NCBI GenBank assembly: GCA_937920105.1
Contig: CALETH010000086.1
Location: forward strand, 1-5,691
Length of the DNA: 5,691 bases
Direction: 5' to 3'
Source of the DNA: an uncultured Bacteroidota bacterium
Lineage (GTDB): Bacteria; Bacteroidota; Ignavibacteria; UBA10030; UBA8401
Both the position numbers and the translations under genes were made by a program. The notes beneath the pieces are model-generated. The model had not been told where the DNA came from. It did not search any database and worked only from the letters and a program-made list of their open reading frames with translations. The first letter of the stretch is position 1, and every line of letters begins with the position of its first letter. Below, in pieces: positions 1-4,733 of this stretch.

Positions 1-62
1 CTTCTTTCTTCAACTTTTTTTACAAAAATCAAGGTAGTAACTAGTCAAGCCCCTATTATAAT

Positions 63-111
63 ATTTCTATTTTCTAAATTCTAACTCCTAAATTCTATAT
101 TCTGCTTTCTA
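63..111. repeat. Degenerate heptanucleotide tandem array (7 units)
   Basis: Seven consecutive 7-nt units, each ending in TTCTA or a one-base variant (CTCCTA, TTCTG), with the first two bases free. On the strand of the leftward operon the consensus is TAGAANN. Unit boundaries fall at 69, 76, 83, 90, 97, 104 and 111 without any slip. The last unit contains the stop codon (109-111) of the response regulator. Because 7 is not a multiple of 3, the TAG core occurs in all three frames of the leftward strand. The organisation, a short core plus variable bases in tandem heptamers, resembles the STRR repeats known from cyanobacteria, but the sequence differs and no kinship is claimed. The period is seen directly; any role is unknown. 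Confidence 0.75.
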
Positions 112-795
112 CATTTCCTTCATCCTATATCCAACACCTTTAATTGTTTCAATATAATCAGCGTACTTGTCAAGTTTTTCACGGATTTTTCGAATATGCA
201 CATCCACCGTTCTATCAATTACATACACTTCACTTCCCCAAATTTGTGAAAGCAAAACTTCTCGCGTAATCACTTTTCCAATATTACTTAAAAGATAAAA
301 TAACAATTCAAATTCTTTTTTCGGAAAAAATATTTCTTTCTTATTAACATAAATTTTGAATTGTGAACGATGAACTTCAATCGCTCCGTGAACAATAATA
401 TCTACATTTTCATTTTCTGCAATATTTTTCTTTTTTCGAAGTGTAGATTTTACGCGTGCAATAAATTTTGGAATGCTGACAGGTTTTATGATATAATCAT
501 CAGCACCAAGTTCTAAACCAACAACTTCATCAATTTCACTTGTTTTTGCTGTTAAAAAAATTACGGGGATATTTGCTGTGGCAGGATTTTGTTTTAATGT
601 GCGAACTACTTCAAATCCATCCATTGCCGGCATCATTACATCTAAGATAATGAGTGATGGATTTTTTTTTATTTGGGCAATGACTTCATTTCCATTTTTT
701 GCTGTAAGAACATCAAATCCTTCTTTTTCTAAATTGTATTTGAGAAAATCCAAAATATCTTTTTCATCATCAGCAAGAAGGATTGTTGTTTTCAT
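109..795 (-). CDS. OmpR/PhoB-family two-component response regulator
   Basis: A 228-residue transcription factor that should be phosphorylated by a partner histidine kinase and then bind DNA. The receiver domain (about 3-120) has the acidic pocket D9/D10, the phospho-acceptor D52 in LILDVMMP, the switch residue T82 in FLTAK, and K104 in GADDYIIKP. The C-terminal winged-helix domain (about 130-226) carries the OmpR/PhoB signatures TVDVHIRKIREKL and IETIKGVGYRM. Length is normal for the family and all key receiver residues are present. It is the last visible gene of a leftward operon, starting 6 bp after the cytidine deaminase stop. No histidine kinase gene lies in the window; one could lie beyond the left edge or elsewhere. 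The stop codon sits in the last unit of a heptamer array. Class is certain; the stimulus (phosphate, envelope stress or other) cannot be read, so no symbol is given. Confidence 0.95.
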   Translation of the reverse strand: MKTTILLADDEKDILDFLKYNLEKEGFDVLTAKNGNEVIAQIKKNPSLIILDVMMPAMDGFEVVRTLKQNPATANIPVIFLTAKTSEIDEVVGLELGADDYIIKPVSIPKFIARVKSTLRKKKNIAENENVDIIVHGAIEVHRSQFKIYVNKKEIFFPKKEFELLFYLLSNIGKVITREVLLSQIWGSEVYVIDRTVDVHIRKIREKLDKYADYIETIKGVGYRMKEM

Positions 796-801
796 AAAGT
801 A

Positions 802-1227
802 TTATTTTTTTGAAAGATGTTTCAGTTTGGGTGGTGTAGGAAATAGTGTAGAAAATTTTACGACTTCAAGAATTCCGCTTTTTGTTGAAAGAATAACATC
901 TGCATCTTTTTCCACAAATTCAGCAATTACTTGTCTGCACGCTCCACATGGAGTAAGAAAATTTTCTTCGTTAGAAGTAATTGCAATCGCTGTAATTTTT
1001 AATGGTGATGTTTGATGAAGAATTGCAGAAAATATTGTGGTACGTTCTGCACAATTCGTAAGTCCATACGAAGCATTTTCTACATTACAACCGGCGTAAA
1101 TTTTTCCATCATTTGTTAAAAGTGCCGCTCCAACAGGAAAATTTGAATATGGTGCGTACGCTTTCTTTTTCGCTTTATTAGCAAGTTCTACTAATTTTTG
1201 GATTTCTTTATTGGAAAGTTTTTTCAT
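802..1227 (-). CDS. cdd: Cytidine deaminase (homotetrameric type)
   Basis: A cytoplasmic zinc enzyme of pyrimidine salvage that hydrolyses cytidine and deoxycytidine to uridine and deoxyuridine plus ammonia. With the start at 1227 the protein has 141 residues, typical of the small homotetrameric class. Visible motifs are the substrate-binding FPVGAALL and GCNVENASYG (N48, E50), the zinc/catalytic site CAE (C59, with E61 as proton shuttle) and PCGACRQ (C94, C97). Three Cys ligands rather than His-Cys-Cys fit the tetrameric class. A longer reading from 1248 adds seven residues, but the internal ATG at 1227 is preferred: it overlaps the upstream gene's TGA as ATGA and gives the usual N-terminus, pointing to translational coupling. 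It is the middle gene of a leftward operon, 6 bp before the response regulator. Nothing is missing; the C-terminal tail (after about residue 125) is Pro/Lys-rich and not informative. Confidence 0.95.
   Translation of the reverse strand: MKKLSNKEIQKLVELANKAKKKAYAPYSNFPVGAALLTNDGKIYAGCNVENASYGLTNCAERTTIFSAILHQTSPLKITAIAITSNEENFLTPCGACRQVIAEFVEKDADVILSTKSGILEVVKFSTLFPTPPKLKHLSKK
1224..1227 (-). other. ATGA stop/start overlap, DUF971 to cdd
   Basis: On the leftward strand the four bases ATGA hold both the cdd start (ATG, 1227-1225) and the DUF971 stop (TGA, 1226-1224). This arrangement usually means the second gene is translated by ribosomes finishing the first. It decides the cdd start in favour of 1227. 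Confidence 0.8.
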
Positions 1228-1514
1228 AATTTTCGCAAATATTCCCAAGAATACAATCCCGTATCATGTCCATCTCCCCACACAATTTGGATTGCATAAT
1301 TTCCCACGGGGGTTATAGATTTCAAAACATAATGTCCTGGGAGTTGTGGCTTTACAACTGGTTGATAAGTTTTTAGTAAAATGGTTTCACCTTTACAGTC
1401 TGCACAGGGACATTCATTACGCAATAATTGGAAGGTCATTACACTAACATGTCCGTCATCCCATGTAATGGTAATTTTTTCTGGCTCTGTTTTTTTTATA
1501 GAAATTGGTTTCAT
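1224..1514 (-). CDS. DUF971 family protein (GBBH-like N-terminal domain)
   Basis: A 96-residue single-domain protein of the DUF971 / gamma-butyrobetaine-hydroxylase-like N-terminal family (PF06155). Seen directly are the early ITITWDDGHVS strand, the family hallmark LLRNECPCADCKGE with C35, C37 and C40, and the closing GNYAIQIVWGDGHDTGLYSWEYLRKL. The cysteine cluster and the conserved Asp-Gly-His turns suggest metal binding, as in eukaryotic GBBH where this domain binds zinc; that is inference for this protein. Stand-alone versions have no established biochemical role, and homologues elsewhere are fused to or placed near Fe-S carrier (Mrp) genes. The start at 1514 is chosen over 1568 because the extra 18 residues (rich in Phe and Ile) are not family-like and would be read through the candidate promoter. 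It is the first gene of the leftward operon, its TGA overlapping the cdd start. Confidence 0.88.
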   Translation of the reverse strand: MKPISIKKTEPEKITITWDDGHVSVMTFQLLRNECPCADCKGETILLKTYQPVVKPQLPGHYVLKSITPVGNYAIQIVWGDGHDTGLYSWEYLRKL

Positions 1515-1528
1515 AATTTTTTCTTTTA

Positions 1529-1560
1529 CAAAAATACAATAGAAAAATATGAAATCCAAT
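1529..1560 (-). promoter_or_regulatory. Candidate Bacteroidota-type promoter of the DUF971-cdd-RR operon
   Basis: On the leftward strand, ATTG (1560-1557) is followed by exactly 20 nt and then TATTTTTG (1536-1529), an exact match to the Bacteroidota -7 consensus TAnnTTTG. The usual -33 box is TTTG or TTG with about 19-21 nt spacing. Transcription would start near 1522, leaving a very short leader before the ATG at 1514. The upstream alternative start at 1568 would lie outside the transcript. In such AT-rich DNA a match can arise by chance. Confidence 0.5.
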
Positions 1561-1570
1561 GTTCGCATTG
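1557..1570. repeat. Small palindrome between the divergent promoters
   Basis: CAATG (1557-1561), four central bases TTCG (1562-1565), then CATTG (1566-1570): a perfect 5-bp inverted repeat. Its two outer ATTG tetramers coincide with the proposed -33 boxes of the leftward and rightward promoters. It could simply be two -33 boxes placed head to head, or a site for a dimeric regulator. A 5-bp arm is weak evidence by itself. Confidence 0.4.
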
Positions 1571-1598
1571 CCTTGCTCTCCCTTTTTTTGTATTTTGA
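1567..1598 (+). promoter_or_regulatory. Candidate promoter of nusB
   Basis: ATTG (1567-1570), 20 nt, then TATTTTGA (1591-1598), an imperfect match to TAnnTTTG (the G is one position early). The spacing is identical to the leftward promoter candidate on the other side. Transcription would begin near 1604, giving a leader of about 22 nt before the nusB ATG at 1626. It is weaker than its leftward counterpart. Confidence 0.35.
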
Positions 1599-1625
1599 AT
1601 ACTACATTTTTACAGAAAGATTTTT

Positions 1626-2108
1626 ATGAGCGTTGTCCGCCGTCGTGACAGTCGAATTTGTGTTATGCAAGGTTTGTATGCGTTGGAACTTTCTCAAGAT
1701 AATCCACTCCATATCATCGAAACAATTTTTACTCCACTCAAAACTGATGATAAAAATTTCCATTTTGCAAAACAATTATTTATCAAAACAATAGAACATC
1801 AAAATGAAATTGATGAACTCTTGAAAAAAAAATTAGAGCATTGGGAATTTCATCGTGTTGCTTTGTTGGATAAAATACTCTTACGAATCGGAATTTGTGA
1901 ATTTCTTTTTTTTGATGACATTCCACCAAAAGTTTCTATCAACGAATTGATTGAAATTGCAAAAGAATTTAGTACCGATAATAGTGGACAATTTGTTAAT
2001 GGAATGTTAGATGCAATTTTACTTTCGCTCAAAAAAGAAGGAAAAATACAAAAACAAGGACGCGGTCTTCTTGACACTGCAATAAAACCAACTTCTCCAG
2101 AAGAATGA
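1626..2108 (+). CDS. nusB: Transcription antitermination protein NusB
   Basis: A 160-residue all-helical RNA-binding factor that pairs with NusE (ribosomal protein S10) on boxA RNA, promoting processive rRNA transcription and ribosome assembly. The N-terminal RRRDSRICVMQGLYALE (5-21) fits the basic boxA-binding helix. The central HRVALLDKILLRIGICEFLF (76-95) and the diagnostic IPPKVSINELIEIAKEFSTDNSGQFVNGMLD (99-129) are classic NusB. The C-terminal tail after about 140, containing KQGRGLL, is longer than in E. coli NusB and looks like the tail seen in Chlorobi/Bacteroidota-type members (family recollection, not checked). The ATG at 1626 starts directly at the conserved basic segment; the preceding bases are T-rich with no Shine-Dalgarno sequence. 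Its TGA overlaps the transporter start by 4 bp, so the two are probably co-translated. It diverges from the DUF971 operon. Confidence 0.95.
   Translation: MSVVRRRDSRICVMQGLYALELSQDNPLHIIETIFTPLKTDDKNFHFAKQLFIKTIEHQNEIDELLKKKLEHWEFHRVALLDKILLRIGICEFLFFDDIPPKVSINELIEIAKEFSTDNSGQFVNGMLDAILLSLKKEGKIQKQGRGLLDTAIKPTSPEE
2105..2108 (+). other. ATGA stop/start overlap, nusB to MFS transporter
   Basis: The transporter ATG (2105-2107) and the nusB TGA (2106-2108) share bases, indicating one transcript and likely translational coupling. This supports 2105 as the true start of the transporter. Confidence 0.8.
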
Positions 2109-3370
2109 ACACTTCTACCCAACAACCACACATTTCACGGTTTCAAATTTTTGTGTGGACTCTTTTTGATTTTGCCAACACCTCATTTTCCGTCATCATC
2201 GTTGCCGTTGGATATTCTCTCTACTTTAAAGAAATTGTTGCCGGGGGCAGCGGACGTGGAGATTTTTTTTGGGGAATCGCCGTCAGTATTTCCATGTTAC
2301 TCACTGCAATCATTGCTCCAATCTTAGGAGCCGCAGCAGATTATTCTCATCGAAGAAAAAGATTTCTTTTTGGATTTACTCTTGCCAGTGTGGTTTGCAC
2401 TGCACTTCTTTTTTTTGTAGAAGCAGAAATGATTTTTGTTGGAATGCTTTTATTCATCATTGCCAACATTGGTTTTGAAGGCGGACTTGTTTTTTATGAT
2501 GCATTTCTCCCCAATATCACTACACAAAAAAATTACGGAAGAGTTTCTGGATATGGTTTTGCGATGGGATATGTCGGCTCATTAATAACGCTTCTTATTG
2601 CGATGCCGTTGTATGCTGATGGTTTTGTTTCTTCAAATTTGTGGAATATAAAAATAAGTTTTTTAATTGCAGCGGGAATATTTCTTCTTTTTTCAATTCC
2701 ATTATTTATTTTTTTTCGAGATAATAAAATTCACTTTGAAAAAAAAACATCCTACATCAAAGCAGGATTTGAACGTGTAAAAAACACCATTCATCATTTA
2801 AAAAATTATCGCAATACAGCAAAATTTCTTTTGGCATTTTTTATTTACAATGATGGGATTTTAACTGTTATTTCTTTTTCATCTATATTTGCAAAACAAA
2901 CACTCAACTTTTCTTTACAAGAAATAATTGTTCTTTTTGCTATTGTTCAAGCATCAGGAATTATTGGTTCAGTTTTTTTTGGATTTGTAACAGATAAAAT
3001 TGGTCCTAAAAAGACTATCAATATCAATCTCATTTTTTGGATATGTATAGTTGTTGCAGCATATTTTGCAGAAACAAAAATGGCATTTTATATTATTGGA
3101 ATAATTGCTGGAAGTTCACTCGGAGCAACACAATCTGCAAGCCGTGCCTTGATGGCACTTCTCACACCAAAAGAAAAAGAGGCAGAATTTTTTGGATTTT
3201 ATGATGGTTTGTGCGGAAAAGCATCCGCAGTTATTGGTACATTTTTATTTGGTTTGATTTCGTATATTACTAATAATCAACGCATTTCTATTCTTTTTAT
3301 TGGAGTATTTTTTGTTGTTGGTTTTGTTCTACTTCAAAAAGTTGAGGATTCTAAAACTATGATGAAATGA
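2105..3370 (+). CDS. MFS transporter, UMF1 / Atg22-like family
   Basis: A 421-residue inner-membrane protein with about 12 hydrophobic segments, the normal size for bacterial UMF1-family major facilitator proteins. Family features visible are VWTLFDFANTSFSVII at the first helix (17-32), the motif-A-like loop LGAAADYSHRRKRF (74-87), GRVSGYGFAMGYVGS (145-159), the repeat of the cytoplasmic loop as GFVTDKIGPKK (293-303), and the C-half signature QSASRALMALLTPKEKEAEFFGFYDGLCGKASAVIG (343-378). The middle loop (about 204-240) is basic, as expected for the cytoplasmic link between the two six-helix halves. The family is named after fungal Atg22, a vacuolar amino-acid effluxer; substrates of bacterial members are generally unknown, so none is assigned. 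It overlaps nusB and probably rides on the same mRNA, but no functional link to NusB is implied. The stop at 3368 is followed by a 125-bp gap. Confidence 0.92.
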   Translation: MNTSTQQPHISRFQIFVWTLFDFANTSFSVIIVAVGYSLYFKEIVAGGSGRGDFFWGIAVSISMLLTAIIAPILGAAADYSHRRKRFLFGFTLASVVCTALLFFVEAEMIFVGMLLFIIANIGFEGGLVFYDAFLPNITTQKNYGRVSGYGFAMGYVGSLITLLIAMPLYADGFVSSNLWNIKISFLIAAGIFLLFSIPLFIFFRDNKIHFEKKTSYIKAGFERVKNTIHHLKNYRNTAKFLLAFFIYNDGILTVISFSSIFAKQTLNFSLQEIIVLFAIVQASGIIGSVFFGFVTDKIGPKKTININLIFWICIVVAAYFAETKMAFYIIGIIAGSSLGATQSASRALMALLTPKEKEAEFFGFYDGLCGKASAVIGTFLFGLISYITNNQRISILFIGVFFVVGFVLLQKVEDSKTMMK

Positions 3371-3450
3371 TTGAATGATGACTATGATGTTTTGAAGACA
3401 TGAAAAATAATTCAGTGTTCTATTTTGGATAGCAAAGTTCGCATTTATCT

Positions 3451-3492
3451 TATAACTGAAAACTCACAACTAAAAACTTATAACTAAAAAAC
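3451..3492 (+). repeat. Second heptanucleotide-periodic array, 5' of the DsbD-like gene
   Basis: Five clean 7-nt units ending in AACT (3451-3457, 3458-3464, 3465-3471, 3472-3478, 3479-3485), followed by a degenerate sixth (AAAAAAC, 3486-3492) that stops 3 nt before the ATG at 3496. The core AACT is constant, the other three bases vary. Stop codons fall in all three rightward frames (for example at 3453, 3457 and 3485). The period matches the array at 63-111, but the core sequence is different. The rest of the 3371-3450 gap shows no gene, no convincing hairpin and no well-spaced promoter. Confidence 0.65.
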
Positions 3493-3495
3493 ATT

Positions 3496-3933
3496 ATGAA
3501 AATTCTTTTATCTTTCCTTGTTTTCTTTTTCTCACTTTCCTATTCACAAATTGTATTAGAAGATAATGTTGATGTAAAAATCACCGTAAAAACTTCTTTT
3601 CACAAAGAAGAAGGAAAAATTTCTTTCACATTCCAGCCAAAAAATGGAATTCACATCAATACTGAACCAGTACCAGAAATAAATTTTGATTCTTCTACAA
3701 CAATCATTGAAAACGGAAAATTTCTTCCTCTTTCCAAAACTAAAAAAGAATATCTTGAAACAACGAAACCAGTTGTTTATCAATTCACCATTCCAAAAAA
3801 TACTTCTGCTGGAAAATATATTATCAAAGGTGAATTAACATACTTTTATTGTTCCGATAAAGAGGGCTGGTGCAATCGTTTCATCCAATCGTTTGAATTA
3901 CCAATAGAAATTGGAAAGAAAAAACGTCAATGA
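3496..3933 (+). CDS. Secreted free-standing DsbD N-terminal (alpha) domain-like protein
   Basis: A 145-residue exported protein. Residues 1-17 form a signal peptide (MKI, then a hydrophobic FLVFFFSL core) with likely signal peptidase I cleavage SYS|Q; there is no lipobox cysteine, so it is probably soluble in the periplasm. The mature part is beta-rich and resembles the immunoglobulin-like N-terminal domain of the thiol-disulfide interchange protein DsbD (PF11412): an early SFTFQPKNGIHINTEPVPEINF segment and near the end GELTYFYCSDKEGWCNRF. Its only two cysteines, C119 and C126 (C-x6-C), match the redox pair of that domain (C-x5-C in E. coli DsbD). In DsbD this domain passes electrons from the membrane part to periplasmic thiol proteins. 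Here the eight-helix membrane domain and the C-terminal thioredoxin domain are absent and no remnants follow, so it would need a separate CcdA/DsbD partner (inference). Its TGA overlaps the lpxH ATG. Confidence 0.75.
   Translation: MKILLSFLVFFFSLSYSQIVLEDNVDVKITVKTSFHKEEGKISFTFQPKNGIHINTEPVPEINFDSSTTIIENGKFLPLSKTKKEYLETTKPVVYQFTIPKNTSAGKYIIKGELTYFYCSDKEGWCNRFIQSFELPIEIGKKKRQ
3930..3933 (+). other. ATGA stop/start overlap, DsbD-like gene to lpxH
   Basis: The lpxH ATG (3930-3932) and the upstream TGA (3931-3933) share bases. This indicates co-transcription and likely coupled translation, and fixes the lpxH start where the metallophosphatase motif begins. Confidence 0.8.
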
Positions 3934-4655
3934 AAAAAATCTTTTTCATTTCTGATGTTCATCTCGGTTTGCACGATAAAGAACGAGAAAAACAAAAAGA
4001 ACAACATCTTCTTTCCTTTTTATCTTCTATAGAAAATACAGCGGAACAACTTTTTATTATTGGTGATTTATTTGACTACTGGTTTGAATACAAATATGTT
4101 ATTCCACGTGGATATCATCATACAATTTCAAAATTAGGAAATCTTGTAGAAAAAGGGATTCACATTCATTATATCGCAGGTAATCACGATTTTTGGCTAC
4201 AAGATTTTTTCCCGAAAGAACTTGGGATTCCAGTGTACAAAGAACCGTTTGGAATAACATTGCATGGAAAGAAATTTTATTTTCATCACGGTGATGGTTT
4301 AGCATTGCGAGATACTGGTTATCGTATTCTCAAAAAAATCTTACGAAGTAAAATCAATATATTTTTGTATTCTTTCCTTCATCCTGATTGGACTGCTCCC
4401 ATTGCTCGCGGTTCATCACACAAGAGCAGAGAATATACTTCGCAAAAAGATTATGGTGAAACTGATGGTATGCTTGCGTTTGCAACACAACAAATCCACA
4501 ATGGATATGATTATGTAATGATGGGACATCGTCACGTTCCATCTGTTCAAAAAATTGAAAACGGAACCTACATCAATCTCGGTGATTGGATTACACATCA
4601 TACGTATGCAGAGTTTGATGGGAATACTGTAGAATTAAAAAATTGGAAAATGTAG
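3930..4655 (+). CDS. lpxH: UDP-2,3-diacylglucosamine diphosphatase (LpxH-type)
   Basis: A 241-residue calcineurin-like metallophosphoesterase of lipid A synthesis that cleaves UDP-2,3-diacylglucosamine to lipid X (2,3-diacylglucosamine 1-phosphate) and UMP at the cytoplasmic face of the inner membrane. The di-metal ligands are all present: D9 and H11 (SDVHLG), D46 (GDLFDYWFEY), N85 (AGNHDFW), H120 (HHGDG), H200 and H202 (MGHRHVP), followed by INLGDW. Size matches E. coli LpxH. Where E. coli has GNRDF, this protein has GNHDF, a variant also found in LpxH2-like relatives, so an LpxH2 assignment or another substrate is possible. Basic and aromatic residues between 131 and 160 would form the lid over the acyl chains. 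It is coupled by ATGA to the DsbD-like gene. Its TAG stop (4653-4655) lies inside the left arm of the inverted-repeat element, so the last codon (ATG, Met241) overlaps that element as well. Confidence 0.9.
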   Translation: MKKIFFISDVHLGLHDKEREKQKEQHLLSFLSSIENTAEQLFIIGDLFDYWFEYKYVIPRGYHHTISKLGNLVEKGIHIHYIAGNHDFWLQDFFPKELGIPVYKEPFGITLHGKKFYFHHGDGLALRDTGYRILKKILRSKINIFLYSFLHPDWTAPIARGSSHKSREYTSQKDYGETDGMLAFATQQIHNGYDYVMMGHRHVPSVQKIENGTYINLGDWITHHTYAEFDGNTVELKNWKM

Positions 4656-4716
4656 GAACGGATGCAAAACCGTCCAAAAACAAATTATAAGGAACGGATT
4701 TGCATCCGTTCCTACA
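4651..4716. repeat. 66-bp REP/MITE-like inverted-repeat element
   Basis: The terminal arms TGTAGGAACGGATGCAAA (4651-4668) and its exact reverse complement (4699-4716) give a perfect 18-bp inverted repeat. The 30 bases between add a second stem: CCGTCC (4670-4675) against GGAACGG (4691-4697) with one bulged A, leaving a 15-nt AT-rich loop. Each half is also palindromic alone: 4655-4675 (imperfect) and 4691-4712 (9-bp perfect stem GGAACGGAT, loop TTGC). Two facing palindromic units are the layout of a BIME, as moved by RAYT-type Y1 transposases; a small MITE is the alternative. No target-site duplication is evident in the flanks (GGAAAA on the left, ATAATT on the right). No U-run follows, so it is not a classical intrinsic terminator, although the RNA hairpin could protect the lpxH mRNA end. 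Confidence 0.85.
4691..4712. repeat. Intact REP-like palindromic unit
   Basis: A perfect 9-bp stem, GGAACGGAT (4691-4699) and ATCCGTTCC (4704-4712), with loop TTGC. It is the better preserved of the two units in the 66-bp element; the other (4655-4675) has a shorter, bulged stem. Hairpins of this size and base composition are typical substrates of REP-associated tyrosine transposases. No such transposase gene is in the window. Confidence 0.6.
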
Positions 4717-4733
4717 ATAATTAAAACCAAACT

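Noticed and set aside
1..60. End of a neighbouring gene at the left edge.
   Set aside because: Short open stretches exist in + strand frames, but none has recognisable protein sequence, and no start codon with context is visible on the minus strand.
578..1015. Open frame of 145 codons on the + strand, opposite the regulator and cdd.
   Set aside because: It lies antisense to two well-supported genes and its Ser/Phe-rich translation has no recognisable motif; it is a shadow of AT-rich codon usage.
1228..1248. Upstream ATG at 1248 for the cytidine deaminase (seven extra residues).
   Set aside because: It would overlap the DUF971 gene by 25 bp and add a non-family segment. The ATG at 1227 makes a neat ATGA junction and the expected N-terminus.
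1515..1568. Upstream ATG at 1568 for the DUF971 protein (18 extra residues, Phe/Ile-rich).
   Set aside because: The extension is not like the family N-terminus and overlaps both the palindrome and the candidate promoter. The start at 1514 is coherent with that promoter.
3391..3428. Promoter for the DsbD-like gene using TTTG at 3391 and TATTTTGG at 3421.
   Set aside because: The spacing is 26 nt, outside the 19-21 nt range, and the -7 box is imperfect. No better pair was found in the gap.
3437..3445. GTTCGCATT, also present at 1561-1569 in the divergent promoter, as a shared regulatory site.
   Set aside because: It is a single 9-base coincidence without the flanking palindrome, and its position relative to TATTTTG differs (downstream here, upstream there); not enough to call an operator.
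4653..4720. Rho-independent terminator after lpxH.
   Set aside because: The hairpin is strong, but its downstream side is ACAATAATTAAAACC with no U-run, and it is too symmetric in sequence to be explained as a simple terminator.
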